DNA of 64,000 nucleotides from Streptomyces sp. G44 (GCF_016905445.1 NZ_JAFEXF010000003.1:92972-156971); one strand, 5' to 3'. Positions 9,333 through 18,608 are shown, counted from the first letter of the stretch. The notes: a model not told the origin generated them from the letters alone. Program-made: numbers and translations.

Positions 9333-12300
9333 CGATCGACCCGCGCCTGCTTCGGTACGCCCGCGCCACCCGTTTCTTCCTCGTCGCGGTCGTGGCACTC
9401 GGGTTGGCCGGGGCGGGCCTGGTCATCGGACAGGCGATGCTCATCGCCGAGATCGTGGTGGGCGCCTTCCAGAAGGGCCTCTCCGTCGGAGACCTGGGCA
9501 CGCCACTGCTGCTGCTCGCCCTGGTGGCGGTCGGGCGGGGCCTGGTCTCCTGGCTGACCGAGCTCGCCGCGCACCGGGCGAGCGCGGCGGTCAAGTCCGA
9601 GCTGCGGGGGAGGCTTCTGGAGCGGGCCGGGGAGCTGGGGCCCGGCTGGTTGAGCGGCCAGCGGACCGGCTCGCTGGTCTCGCTGGCGACGCGTGGTGTG
9701 GACGCGCTCGACGACTACTTCTCGCGCTACCTGCCGCAACTGGGACTCGCGGTGGTGGTGCCCGTGGCGGTGCTCGCCCGCATCGTGACGGAGGACTGGG
9801 TCTCAGCGGCGATCATCGTCGTGACGCTGCCGCTGATCCCGGTCTTCATGATCCTCATCGGCTGGGCGACACAGAACCGGATGGATCGTCAGTGGCGCCT
9901 GCTCTCGCGGCTCTCGGGGCACTTCCTCGACGTCGTGGCGGGCCTGCCCACCCTGAAGGTGTTCGGCCGGGCCAAGGCGCAGGCCGAGTCGATCCGAAAG
10001 ATCACCGGCGAGTACCGGCAGGCCACGATGCGTACCCTGCGCATCGCCTTCCTGTCCTCCTTCGCCCTGGAACTGCTCGCGACGATCTCGGTCGCGCTGG
10101 TTGCGGTCACCATCGGCATGCGGCTCGTCCACGGCGAGATGGACTTGTACGTCGGTCTCGTCATCCTCGTCCTCGCGCCCGAGGCCTACCTGCCGCTGCG
10201 CCAGGTCGGTGCGCAGTACCACGCGGCGGCGGAGGGACTGGCCGCCGCCGAGGAGATCTTCCAGGTCCTCGAAACCCCGGTGCCGGCCGCCGGTGCGGGG
10301 GCGGCGCCCTCGGGTGCGCTGAGCGTGGAGGGCGTGACGGTCCGGTATCCGGGGCGGGCGGCGGACGCGGTTTCCGGGGCGTCCTTCGAGGCGGCGCCCG
10401 GGGAGACCGTGGCGCTCGTGGGACCCAGCGGCGTGGGCAAGTCGACCCTGCTGAACGTGGTGCTCGGCTTCGTGCGGCCCACCGAGGGGCGGGTGCGCGT
10501 CGGGGGCGTCGACCTCGCGGACATCTCCCCGGAGCGGTGGCGTGAGCGCATCGCGTGGGTGCCGCAGCGGCCGCACCTCTTCGCCGGGACCATCGCGGAG
10601 AACGTACGGCTCGCGCGGCCCGACGCGTCCGAGGCGCAGCTGCGGGAGGCCCTGCGGGACGCGGGTGCCCTGGGGTTCGTGGACGCGCTGCCCGCCGGGG
10701 CCGAGACCCCGCTCGGGGAGGACGGGGCCGGGCTCTCCGCCGGGCAGCGGCAGCGGCTGGCGCTGGCGCGGGCGTTCCTGGCCGACCGGCCCGTGGTGCT
10801 GCTCGACGAGCCGACGGCGGCGCTGGACGGCGGAACCGAGGCCGAGGTCGTCGAGGCCGTCCGGCGGCTGGCCGTCGGACGCACCGTCCTGCTCGTCGTG
10901 CACCGGCCCGCACTGCTGGCCGTCGCGGACCGGGTGGTGCGGTTGGCGGCCCGGCCCGCGGACGCGGGGGCGGCTGTGCGGAGGAGGGGAGACGCGGTGC
11001 GCGGTGTCTCGGGCGAGGAGTGGGGGGTGGTCGGGGCGGGAGCTGCGGGGGCCGCCGGGGGCGTGGGGGGCGTGGGGGTGGCTGGAGGCGGTTTCGGGTC
11101 CGCAGGGGCCGCCGGATCCGCCGGGGTCGCCGGAGCCGCTAAGACCGCTGTAGCCGTAGAGGGTGCTGGGGTGGCTGAAGGCGGCTTCGCGTCTGCCGCG
11201 ACTGCCGCTACCGCTGGGGCTGCTGGGGCTGCCGGAACCGTGGGGAGCGCTGGGGTAGTTGAAGACGGCTTCGCGACCGCCGTCACCGCCGGGGCCGCTG
11301 GAGCTGCTGGAGCCGTGGAGAGTGCTGGGGTGGCTGGAGGCGGCTTCGCGTCCGCCGGGGTCGTCGGGGCCGCCGCCGTCGGCGACACGGTGCCGTCGCG
11401 CGGCTCAAGTGCTCCCGGTTTCAAGGGCGGTCGGATCCTGGCCCGGGTGCGGATGGCCGCGCGGGCACGGCGCGGGCAGCTGGCGCTCGCGCTGCTCCTC
11501 GGTTCGCTCGCGCTCGGCAGCGCGGTGGGGCTCATGGCGACGTCCGGGTGGTTGATCTCCCGGGCTGCGGAGCAGCCACCGGTGATGTACCTGATGATCG
11601 CCGTGACGGCGACCCGTGCCTTCGGCATCGGCCGCGCCGTCTTCCGGTACGCCGAGCGCCTCGTCTCGCACGACGCCGTGCTGCGGATGCTCGCCGACAC
11701 CCGCGTCGCCGTCTACCGGCGCCTGGAGCGGCTCGCCCCCGCGGGCCTGCGCACCACCCGCCGGGGGGACCTCCTCTCCCGGCTGGTCGCCGACGTCGAC
11801 GCCCTTCAGGACTACTGGCTGCGCTGGCTGCTTCCCGCGTCCGCCGCAGCCGTGGTGAGCGCGGGAGCCGTCGGCTTCACCGCCTGGCTGCTGCCGGAGG
11901 CCGGAGCGGTGCTCGCCGCCGGGCTGCTCGCCGCGGGCGTCGGGGTCCCGCTGCTGAGCGGCGCCGTGGCGCGCCGCGCGGAGCGGAGGCTGGCTCCCGC
12001 GCGCGGGGTGCTCGCCACGCGCGTGGCCGATCTGCTGACCGGCACCGCCGAGCTGACCGTCGCCGGCGCGCTGAAGCGTCGTACGGCCAAGGCCGCCGAG
12101 GCCGACGTCGAGCTGACGCGGATCGCCTCCCGGGGCGCCACCGCCACGGCACTCGGCGACGGGCTCACCGCGCTCGTCACCGGGCTGACCGTGACCGCGG
12201 CCGCGCTCGTCGGTGTGCAGGCGGTGCGGGACGGGCGGCTGAGCGGTGTCGCCCTCGCCGTGGTCGTGCTCACGCCGCTCGCCGCCTTCGAGGCGGTACT

Positions 12301-13174
12301 GGGCTTGCCCCTCGCCGTGCGCTACCGCCAGCGGGTGCGCAAGAGCGCCGAGCGTGTCTACGAGGTGCTTGACGCCGCCGAGCCCGTACCGGAGCCCGCC
12401 GCGCCCGCCGCGGCGCCCGGTTCGCCCTTCCCGCTGCGCGTCTCGGCTCTGCGCGCCCGTCACGAGGGCCAGGCGGGGGACGCGCTCGCGGGCGTCGACC
12501 TGACGCTGGAGCGGGGCCGGCGCATCGCCGTGGTCGGCCCCTCCGGTTCCGGCAAGACGACGCTCGCCCAGGTGTTGCTGCGGTTCGTGGGGGCGTACGA
12601 AGGGACGTACACGCTCGGGGGTGTGGACGCGGCCACGCTGGACGGTGACACGGTGCGCGGCATGGTCGGGCTCTGTGCCCAGGACGCGCACATCTTCGAC
12701 AGCTCGGTGCGCGAGAACCTGCTGCTCGCCAAGAAGGACGCCACCGACGCCGAGCTGCGCGGCGCCCTGGAGCGGGCGCGGCTCGACGGCTGGGTCGGCT
12801 CGCTGCCCGACGGACTCGACACGCTTGTCGGTGAGCACGGGGCGCGACTCTCCGGAGGGCAGCGCCAGCGGCTCGCGCTGGCCCGCGCGCTGCTCGCCGA
12901 CTTCCCCGTCCTGGTGCTCGACGAGCCCGCCGAGCACCTCGACCTGCCGACCGCGGACGCCCTCACCGCCGATCTGCTGGCCGCGACGGAGGGGTGTACG
13001 ACGCTGCTCATCACGCACCGGCTCGCCGGGCTCGACGCGGTCGACGAGGTCATCGTCCTCGAGGCGGGGAGGGTCGCGCAGCGCGGCACGTACGCGGAGC
13101 TGGCGGTGGTGGAGGGGCCGCTGCGGCGGATGCTGGAGGTGGAGCGTGCGGCGGATCTGCTCACGGCGGGCTGA
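9326..13174 (+). CDS. cydDC: CydDC fused ABC exporter for cytochrome bd assembly
   Basis: One polypeptide of about 1282 residues carries both halves of the CydDC ABC exporter, which is needed to assemble cytochrome bd and exports thiols/haem in other bacteria. Order: CydD membrane domain (1-300), CydD nucleotide-binding domain with Walker A GPSGVGKST (near 370) and the signature LSAGQRQRLALARAF, a long Ala/Gly/Val linker (about 550-700), CydC membrane domain, and CydC nucleotide-binding domain with GPSGSGKTT (near 1070) and LSGGQRQRLALARALL. The second Walker B reads LDEPAEHLD. Fusion is usual in Streptomyces. I chose GTG 9326 because GGAGGG (9310-9315) is ten bases upstream; a GTG at 9317 would be too close to it. 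A parS site covers this start. Confidence 0.93.
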   Translation: MKPIDPRLLRYARATRFFLVAVVALGLAGAGLVIGQAMLIAEIVVGAFQKGLSVGDLGTPLLLLALVAVGRGLVSWLTELAAHRASAAVKSELRGRLLERAGELGPGWLSGQRTGSLVSLATRGVDALDDYFSRYLPQLGLAVVVPVAVLARIVTEDWVSAAIIVVTLPLIPVFMILIGWATQNRMDRQWRLLSRLSGHFLDVVAGLPTLKVFGRAKAQAESIRKITGEYRQATMRTLRIAFLSSFALELLATISVALVAVTIGMRLVHGEMDLYVGLVILVLAPEAYLPLRQVGAQYHAAAEGLAAAEEIFQVLETPVPAAGAGAAPSGALSVEGVTVRYPGRAADAVSGASFEAAPGETVALVGPSGVGKSTLLNVVLGFVRPTEGRVRVGGVDLADISPERWRERIAWVPQRPHLFAGTIAENVRLARPDASEAQLREALRDAGALGFVDALPAGAETPLGEDGAGLSAGQRQRLALARAFLADRPVVLLDEPTAALDGGTEAEVVEAVRRLAVGRTVLLVVHRPALLAVADRVVRLAARPADAGAAVRRRGDAVRGVSGEEWGVVGAGAAGAAGGVGGVGVAGGGFGSAGAAGSAGVAGAAKTAVAVEGAGVAEGGFASAATAATAGAAGAAGTVGSAGVVEDGFATAVTAGAAGAAGAVESAGVAGGGFASAGVVGAAAVGDTVPSRGSSAPGFKGGRILARVRMAARARRGQLALALLLGSLALGSAVGLMATSGWLISRAAEQPPVMYLMIAVTATRAFGIGRAVFRYAERLVSHDAVLRMLADTRVAVYRRLERLAPAGLRTTRRGDLLSRLVADVDALQDYWLRWLLPASAAAVVSAGAVGFTAWLLPEAGAVLAAGLLAAGVGVPLLSGAVARRAERRLAPARGVLATRVADLLTGTAELTVAGALKRRTAKAAEADVELTRIASRGATATALGDGLTALVTGLTVTAAALVGVQAVRDGRLSGVALAVVVLTPLAAFEAVLGLPLAVRYRQRVRKSAERVYEVLDAAEPVPEPAAPAAAPGSPFPLRVSALRARHEGQAGDALAGVDLTLERGRRIAVVGPSGSGKTTLAQVLLRFVGAYEGTYTLGGVDAATLDGDTVRGMVGLCAQDAHIFDSSVRENLLLAKKDATDAELRGALERARLDGWVGSLPDGLDTLVGEHGARLSGGQRQRLALARALLADFPVLVLDEPAEHLDLPTADALTADLLAATEGCTTLLITHRLAGLDAVDEVIVLEAGRVAQRGTYAELAVVEGPLRRMLEVERAADLLTAG
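11073..11390 (+). repeat. Degenerate in-frame repeats in the CydD-CydC linker
   Basis: Four copies of a peptide of the form G-V-x-x-x-G-F-x-S/T-A (GVAGGGFGSA, GVAEGGFASA, GVVEDGFATA, GVAGGGFASA) recur every 25-31 residues. Between them are Ala/Gly-rich stretches. The DNA shows matching imperfect repeats of GGG-GCT-GCT type codons. The segment separates the two ABC halves and probably forms a flexible tether. Confidence 0.7.
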
Positions 13175-13254
13175 ATGCGGCGGAGCCCGGGCCGGGGCCG
13201 AAGCCGCGGTGGGGGCCGGAGCTGGGGCCGAGGCGGGGGTTGGAGCCGGGGGTT

Positions 13255-13279
13255 GGAGCCGGGGCCGGGCCCCGGCTCC
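13255..13279. terminator. Hairpin after cydDC
   Basis: GGAGCCGGGGCC (13255-13266) and GGCCCCGGCTCC (13268-13279) form a perfect 12-bp inverted repeat around one base. It follows a run of GGGGCCGGAGC-like repeats. It lies between cydDC and the sensor kinase, and probably ends or attenuates the cyd transcript. Confidence 0.6.
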
Positions 13280-13342
13280 GCGACTCGGATGGCCATCGGC
13301 TTCGACTTTCCCCTGCAAATAGGACTAACTAGGCTCAAAGGC

Positions 13343-15142
13343 ATGTCAGTCCCCTCGGAATCCGCCGATCCCCCGCTCCCCGACGGCCCACCGGACACGG
13401 CGAACCCGGCGGGCCCGTTGGCCCCGGCGGACACGGCGGACCCGTTGGCCCCGGCGGCCCCGGTGGACGCGACGGCGCGGGCGGCCCGCAGCCTCCAAGG
13501 GCTCTCGCCCGAGCTGACCTCGCGGGTGCCGCAGCTGCTCGAAGCCATGCGGTCGGTCGGTGCCGGGCTGGAACTCCACACCACCCTGGACCGCATCTGC
13601 GAGACCGCCGCCGAGCTGGCGGACGCCCAGTACGCCGCGATCGGTGTCGTCTCCGAAGACGGCGACGGGCTCTCCGACTTCGTCTACCACGGCATCGACG
13701 CGCGGACCGCCGAACGGATCGGGCGGCTGCCCGACGGCCACAAGGGGCTTCTCGGCGCCCTCATCCACCAGCCGAGGACCCTTCGCCTCGCCGATCTCTC
13801 CGCCGACCCGCGCTCCTGCGGTTTCCCCGCCCACCACCCGCCGATGCGGACCTTCCTCGGCGTCCCCATCCGCGTCCAGGGAAAGATCTTCGGCAACCTC
13901 TATCTGACCGAGAAGCGGGGCGGGGCCGAGTTCAACGACCACGACGTGCACATGGTCCGCGTCCTGGCCGCGGAGGCCGGTATCGCCATCGGCAACGCGC
14001 GCCTGTACGAGGCCGCCAAGCAGCGCGAACGCTGGATCGACGGCTCCGTGGCGGTCACGACGGCCCTGCTCTCCGGCAGTGACGCGGAGGACGCCCTCGC
14101 CGTCGTCGCCGAGCAGGCCAGGCATCTCGCGAACTCCGCGGCCGGGATCGTGCTGCTGCCCGACGAGGAGGGCGGCATGGAGGTCGCCGCCGTCTCCTCG
14201 GACGAACCCACCGGGGCGCTCGGCATGACCGTCACCGCGGAGAGCCACATCGTGGCCCAACTGCTCCGCGGACAGGCCGTCTTCATCGACGACGCGGCGA
14301 CCGACCCGCGCACCGCGGCCCACCTCGCCGGCCGCTACGGCCCCGTCATGCTGTTGCCGCTCCAGAGCGACGGCCGGGTCCTCGGCACGCTCGTGACGCC
14401 CCGCGCGCGCGGGGCACGGCCCTTCACCGAGGCCGAGCGAACGCTCGCCGCCCAGTTCGCCGCACAGGCCGCGCTCGCGCTGATGATGGCCGAGGCGCAG
14501 CGGGACCGGGAGCGGCTCGCGGTGTACGAGGACCGCGACCGGATCGCCAGGGACCTGCACGACCTGGTCATCCAGCGGCTCTTCGCCACCGGCATGATGC
14601 TGGAGAGCGCCCAGCGCAGGTCGGTCGTGCCGGAGGTGCAGGACGGTGTGGGCAAGGCGGTCGACGAGCTGGACGTGACGATCCAGGAGATCCGCACGGC
14701 GATCTTCGCGCTCCAACAGGGCCCGGCGGAGGCGCCCTCGGGACTGCGCACCCGCGTGCTCCGGGAGATCAACATGGCCGCCGTCCCGCTCGGCTTCAAG
14801 CCCACGCACCGCTTCCTGGGCCCCGTCGACACCGTGGTGGGCGAACTGACCGCCAAGAACCTCATCGCGGCCCTGCGGGAGGCTCTGTCCAACGCCTTCC
14901 GGCACGCGCACGCCGCCCGTATCGACGTCGTCGTCGACGCGACGGTGCTGCTGCCCGGCGACCGGCAGGGCGTGCGTCTGACGGTCGCCGACGACGGCGT
15001 GGGCATCGCGGAGGGCGGCCGGCGCAGTGGCCTGAAGAACCTCAGGAGGCGGGCCGAGTCGCTGGGCGGCGACAGTTGGTACGGGCCCGGCATCGGGGAG
15101 GACGGAGGCGGGACCACGGTGGTGTGGCAGGCGCCGTACTGA
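13343..15142 (+). CDS. DevS/DosS-like two-GAF sensor histidine kinase
   Basis: A 599-residue soluble kinase. A Pro/Ala-rich N-terminus (1-50) is followed by two GAF domains (about 65-215 and 230-390), a HisKA_3 dimerisation domain with DLHDL (phosphoacceptor His near 406) and an HATPase domain with DDGVGI and GLKNLRRRAESLGG. GAF1 strongly resembles mycobacterial DevS GAF-A. Its HPPM histidine (residue 165) is followed exactly 22 residues later by the Tyr of LYLTEK. This is the same spacing as DevS haem ligand His149 and Tyr171, so haem-based oxygen or redox sensing is likely. No response regulator gene is adjacent. Its place right behind the bd-oxidase operon fits low-oxygen signalling. ATG 13343 was chosen because the conserved part begins after it. 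Confidence 0.88.
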   Translation: MSVPSESADPPLPDGPPDTANPAGPLAPADTADPLAPAAPVDATARAARSLQGLSPELTSRVPQLLEAMRSVGAGLELHTTLDRICETAAELADAQYAAIGVVSEDGDGLSDFVYHGIDARTAERIGRLPDGHKGLLGALIHQPRTLRLADLSADPRSCGFPAHHPPMRTFLGVPIRVQGKIFGNLYLTEKRGGAEFNDHDVHMVRVLAAEAGIAIGNARLYEAAKQRERWIDGSVAVTTALLSGSDAEDALAVVAEQARHLANSAAGIVLLPDEEGGMEVAAVSSDEPTGALGMTVTAESHIVAQLLRGQAVFIDDAATDPRTAAHLAGRYGPVMLLPLQSDGRVLGTLVTPRARGARPFTEAERTLAAQFAAQAALALMMAEAQRDRERLAVYEDRDRIARDLHDLVIQRLFATGMMLESAQRRSVVPEVQDGVGKAVDELDVTIQEIRTAIFALQQGPAEAPSGLRTRVLREINMAAVPLGFKPTHRFLGPVDTVVGELTAKNLIAALREALSNAFRHAHAARIDVVVDATVLLPGDRQGVRLTVADDGVGIAEGGRRSGLKNLRRRAESLGGDSWYGPGIGEDGGGTTVVWQAPY

Positions 15143-15351
15143 CTTCCGGGCAGGGCCTGCGGCGGGGCTTCCGGCGGCGCTTCTGGCGGGCCTCCGGCGA
15201 CGCGCGCGGCACGGCCCCGCGGCCCGGTGCGACCGGCATGGCCCCGCAGCCCTGTTCGGCGGTACGCGCGTGAGCCGTACGGGGCACCAGATCCCCCGAG
15301 TGCCCCAGTCCAGCCGTGCTCGTGCCGCCGCGGCGGGCGACGATCCGTGAC

Positions 15352-16401
15352 ATGCGCCAGAGCCATCCACGTCGTCCGCGCCCACTCCTCGGTGTGTCGG
15401 TACTGCTGTGCGCGCTGCTCGGTCTCACGCCACCCGCCGTCGCCTCCGAGGGGCCCACCAGTACGAGCGCGGATGTGGCACGCCTCTACGAAGAGGCCTC
15501 CCTCGCGACCGCCCGCTACGAAGAGGGACGGCGGGCCGCGCGTCTCCATAGGGAGAAGGTCCGGAAACTGAACCGACTCCTCGCCGGGAAACGGCGGAAG
15601 ATCGCGGTCCTGCACGGCGACCTCGGCCGGCTCGCGAGCGCCCAGTACCGCACCGGCGGCGGCCTCCCCTATACCGCGCAACTGCTCCTGGCCGACAACC
15701 CCGACGCGCTGATGCGCGGCAAGCAGGTCCGGTCGCAGGCCGACCTCGCCGTCAACAGCGCCGTCGTCAAGACGCGTCGCGCCGCGGTCCGCCTCGCTGC
15801 CGCCAAGAGCGAGGCGGAGCGCGCCGAGCACGGCCTGGCCCGCCGTCTCACCCGCCTGGCGGTGCTGAAGCGCGGCATCGAGCGGAAGCTGGAGTCGGCC
15901 CAGTGGGCCCTCCAGGGCGAGGCCGACCGGGCGGTGGCCGCGGGCAAGTGCCGGGGCGCCGTCCGCCTGCGCCAGCCGAAGAAGAAGGCCGCCACGCGCG
16001 CGTGGGTCACGCCCGTGCAGACGTACGAACTCTCCGCCGGTTTCGACAGCGCCGGAAAGCGCTGGTCGCATCGGCACACCGGGCAGGACTTCGCGGTCGA
16101 CATCGGGACGCCCGTGCGGTCGGTCGGTGCGGGCCGGGTGGTGAGCGTGTCGTGCGGCGGCGCGTTCGGCATCGAGGTCCTGGTGCGGCATCCCGGCGGA
16201 TACTTCACGCAGTACGCGCATCTCGCCGCCGCCGCGGTCGAGCAGGGGGACAAGGTGCGTACCGGTCAGTGGATCGGCCAGGCCGGCACGACCGGCAACT
16301 CGACCGGGCCGCATCTGCACTTCGAGACGCGGCTCACCCGGCATCTCGGGTCGGGGGTCGACCCGCGGAAGTGGCTGGCGGAGCGGGGCGTCGAGCTCTA
16401 G
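15352..16401 (+). CDS. Secreted M23-family peptidoglycan endopeptidase with coiled coil
   Basis: A 349-residue secreted protein. An Arg-rich N-terminus and hydrophobic core (LLGVSVLLCALLGL) end in an Ala-containing signal cleavage region near residue 35. Residues 45-200 are charged, heptad-like helices (RLYEEASLATARYEEGRRAARLH and similar) as in EnvC/NlpD/PcsB proteins. The C-terminal M23 domain has the zinc ligands in HRHTGQDF (the His before TGQDF), its following Asp, and HLHFET. It should hydrolyse peptide cross-links or activate another murein hydrolase outside the membrane. I chose ATG 15352, which begins the signal peptide. The gene is monocistronic and converges on a HAD gene across a short repeat tract. 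Confidence 0.88.
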   Translation: MRQSHPRRPRPLLGVSVLLCALLGLTPPAVASEGPTSTSADVARLYEEASLATARYEEGRRAARLHREKVRKLNRLLAGKRRKIAVLHGDLGRLASAQYRTGGGLPYTAQLLLADNPDALMRGKQVRSQADLAVNSAVVKTRRAAVRLAAAKSEAERAEHGLARRLTRLAVLKRGIERKLESAQWALQGEADRAVAAGKCRGAVRLRQPKKKAATRAWVTPVQTYELSAGFDSAGKRWSHRHTGQDFAVDIGTPVRSVGAGRVVSVSCGGAFGIEVLVRHPGGYFTQYAHLAAAAVEQGDKVRTGQWIGQAGTTGNSTGPHLHFETRLTRHLGSGVDPRKWLAERGVEL

Positions 16402-16503
16402 GAGCAGCCGGAGCGCCGAGCAGCCGGGGCGTCCAGCTCGGAGCAGCCGGGGCGTCGAGCTCGGAGCAGCCGGGGCGCCGAGCAGCCGGGGCGTCGAGCT
16501 CTA
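16388..16503. repeat. 23-bp tandem repeats joining two convergent stop codons
   Basis: Units like GAGCAGCCGGGGCGTCGAGC recur about four times. The block GGCGTCGAGCTCTAGGAG appears at both edges, so the plus-strand TAG of the M23 gene and the minus-strand TAG of the HAD gene lie in copies of one unit. Slipped duplication is the likely origin. Confidence 0.7.
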
Positions 16504-17421
16504 GGAGTTCTGCTCCCGGCGCTCCGCCACGATCCGCTCGATCACCATGGCGACACCGTCGTCGTTGTTGGCGACCGTGCGCCCGGAGGCGGCGGCGATG
16601 ACGTCCGGGTGGGCGTTGCCCATCGCGTACGACGTACCGGCCCAGGACAGCATCTCGATGTCGTTCGGCATGTCCCCGAAGGCGACGACCTCCTCGGAGG
16701 AGATGCCGCGTTCGGCGCAGCACAGCTCCAGGGTGCTGGCCTTGGAGACGCCGGGGCCGCTGATCTCCAGGAGCGCGCTGGGGCTGGAACGGGTGACCGT
16801 CGCCCGGTCGCCGATGGCCGCGCGGGCCAGCACCAGGAAGGCGTCGGGCGCGAGTTCGGGGTGGAAGGCGAGGATCTTCAGGACGGGCTGCTCGGCGACG
16901 ACCGGGTCAGCGGGGTTCTCGGCGAGGAGCTTCTCGGCGGGCGCGACGCTCTCGCCGGGCTCCATGTGGAGCGGCGGATACGTCTCCTCGTGGTGCAGTC
17001 CCCCGGTCCGCTCGATCGCGAAGGACGTGCCGGGCGACGCGGCGCGCAGCCTGCGGACGACATCGAGGGCGCACGCCCGCTCCAGCGGGCGGACCTTGAC
17101 GAAGCTGTGGGCGCCGGGGCCGCCGTGCAGGTCGACGACCGCCGCGCCGTTGCCGCAGATGGCGAGGCCATGGCCGTGGACGTGCGCGCTGACCACGTCC
17201 ATCCAGCGGGCCGGGCGGCCGGTCACGAAGAAGACCTCGATCCCGGCCTCCTCGGCAGCGGCGAGCGCGGCGACCGTGCGGTCGGAGACCGACTTGTCGT
17301 CGCGCAGCAGCGTGCCGTCCAGGTCCGTCGCGATCAGCCGGGGCCGCGGGTGTTGCCCGGCCGGGACGGGAGCGGCCGGGGCGGGGTCGGCCGGGGGCTG
17401 CCCTGGGGTAGCTGAGGTCAC
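16501..17421 (-). CDS. HAD-superfamily Cof-type phosphatase
   Basis: A 306-residue member of the Cof subfamily (class IIB HAD) that dephosphorylates sugar phosphates or similar small molecules. Motif I is DLDGTLL, motif II VTGRPARW, the motif III Lys lies near VSKA, and motif IV is GDMPNDIEML. A Pro/Ala-rich N-terminal extension of about 30 residues precedes motif I. The start is uncertain; GTG 17421 gives the shortest sensible N-terminus, while an in-frame ATG at 17472 adds 17 residues. A second paralogue of the same subfamily lies at 29698-30522, downstream of serS. The substrate is not predictable. Confidence 0.87.
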   Translation of the reverse strand: MTSATPGQPPADPAPAAPVPAGQHPRPRLIATDLDGTLLRDDKSVSDRTVAALAAAEEAGIEVFFVTGRPARWMDVVSAHVHGHGLAICGNGAAVVDLHGGPGAHSFVKVRPLERACALDVVRRLRAASPGTSFAIERTGGLHHEETYPPLHMEPGESVAPAEKLLAENPADPVVAEQPVLKILAFHPELAPDAFLVLARAAIGDRATVTRSSPSALLEISGPGVSKASTLELCCAERGISSEEVVAFGDMPNDIEMLSWAGTSYAMGNAHPDVIAAASGRTVANNDDGVAMVIERIVAERREQNS

Positions 17422-17587
17422 GCCGTCGATTCTCCCGCATATGCCCGCACGGCCGTGCGCTGGGGCGCACATCTGAGTGGCGTGGGGACTCGGTCCCTGC
17501 CTGGGGCGGCGGAACGGTCCTGCTATGGCTGTGGCCGAGGCTTCTGTGACTGCCGGGGCGCGTGTGCCTCACCGTAAGCTCGGAGAC

Positions 17588-18499
17588 ATGAGCCTGCGTC
17601 TGAGCACTGTGATCCTCCCCGTACGCCGCTGGCACGACGGCGGCCGCGACCAGTGGCTGCGCGCCGAGGAGCTGGGCTTCCACGCCGCGTACACGTACGA
17701 CCACCTGGCCTGGCGCAGCTTCCGGGACGGCCCGTGGTTCGGCGCGGTGCCCACGCTGACCGCCGCCGCGGCGGCCACCGAGCGGATGCGGCTGGGCACG
17801 CTCGTGACGTCACCCAATTTCCGTCACCCCGTGACGCTCGCCAAGGAACTCATCTCGCTCGACGACATCTCCGGCGGGCGGATCACGCTCGGCATCGGCG
17901 CCGGTGGCAACGGCTTCGACGCCACGACACTGCTGAAGCAGAACCAGGAGCCCTGGACGCCGCGCGAAAGGGCCGACCGGTTCGGTGAGTTCGTGCCGCT
18001 GCTCGACCGCCTGCTGACCGAGGACTCGGTGACGTACGAGGGGACGTTCTACTCGGCGACCGAGGCCCGCAACATCCCCGGCTGCGTCCAGCGGCCCCGG
18101 CTGCCCTTCGCGGTGGCCGCGACCGGCCCACGCGGCCTGCGGCTCGCGGCGCGGCACGGGCAGGCGTGGGTGACCACGGGTGACCCGAAGCTCTTCGAGG
18201 CGGGTACGCCCGAGCAGTCCCGCGAGGCGATCCGGGGGCAGGTCGAGAAGCTCGAGAAGGCGTGCGCGGACATCGGGCGGGACGCGGCCGAACTGGACAA
18301 GATCCTCCTGACCGGCTTCACCCCGGACCGCAACCGGCCCCTCGAATCCCTCGGCGCCTTCGTGGACTTCGCCGGCAAGCACGCGGAACTCGGCTTCACC
18401 GAGATCGTCGTCCACGCCCCGATCCCCGACTCGGCCTTCGCCGCTGACCAGGCCGTCTTCGAGCAGATCGCCACTGAAGCGCCGGCGCAGCTGCGCTGA
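17588..18499 (+). CDS. LLM-class flavin-dependent oxidoreductase
   Basis: A 303-residue TIM-barrel protein of the luciferase-like monooxygenase class, which uses FMN or F420. Typical features are the YDHLAWR segment, TLVTSPNFRHPVTLAKELISLDDISGGR, GIGAGG and the PRLPFAVAATGPRGLRLAARHG block. Streptomyces makes F420 and many homologues use it, but the cofactor cannot be read from sequence alone. I chose ATG 17588, where the conserved beta-strand (LRLSTVILP) begins. The upstream 115-bp spacer separates it from the divergent HAD gene. It stands alone, with no obvious pathway partner. Confidence 0.85.
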   Translation: MSLRLSTVILPVRRWHDGGRDQWLRAEELGFHAAYTYDHLAWRSFRDGPWFGAVPTLTAAAAATERMRLGTLVTSPNFRHPVTLAKELISLDDISGGRITLGIGAGGNGFDATTLLKQNQEPWTPRERADRFGEFVPLLDRLLTEDSVTYEGTFYSATEARNIPGCVQRPRLPFAVAATGPRGLRLAARHGQAWVTTGDPKLFEAGTPEQSREAIRGQVEKLEKACADIGRDAAELDKILLTGFTPDRNRPLESLGAFVDFAGKHAELGFTEIVVHAPIPDSAFAADQAVFEQIATEAPAQLR

Positions 18500-18550
18500 G
18501 GACACGGGGGCGGCACAAGGGCAGCGGCAGGGCTCCTGGCCTTCGGCTGC

Positions 18551-18608
18551 CCGTTCCGGAGGATCCCCGTTCCGGTGGATCCCGGTTCCGGTGGCTCCCC
18601 GTTCCGGC
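18551..18608. repeat. 16-bp tandem repeat between convergent genes
   Basis: CCGTTCCGGAGGATCC, CCGTTCCGGTGGATCC, CGGTTCCGGTGGCTCC and a partial fourth unit run head to tail directly up to the stop codon of the minus-strand gene at 18609. Confidence 0.75.

Noticed and set aside
8123..9739. Long antisense frames opposite cydB, hisC-like, fadD and others
   Set aside because: High-GC third-position bias opens such frames. Their composition (His/Arg/Gly/Asp-rich) and lack of motifs mark them as shadows.
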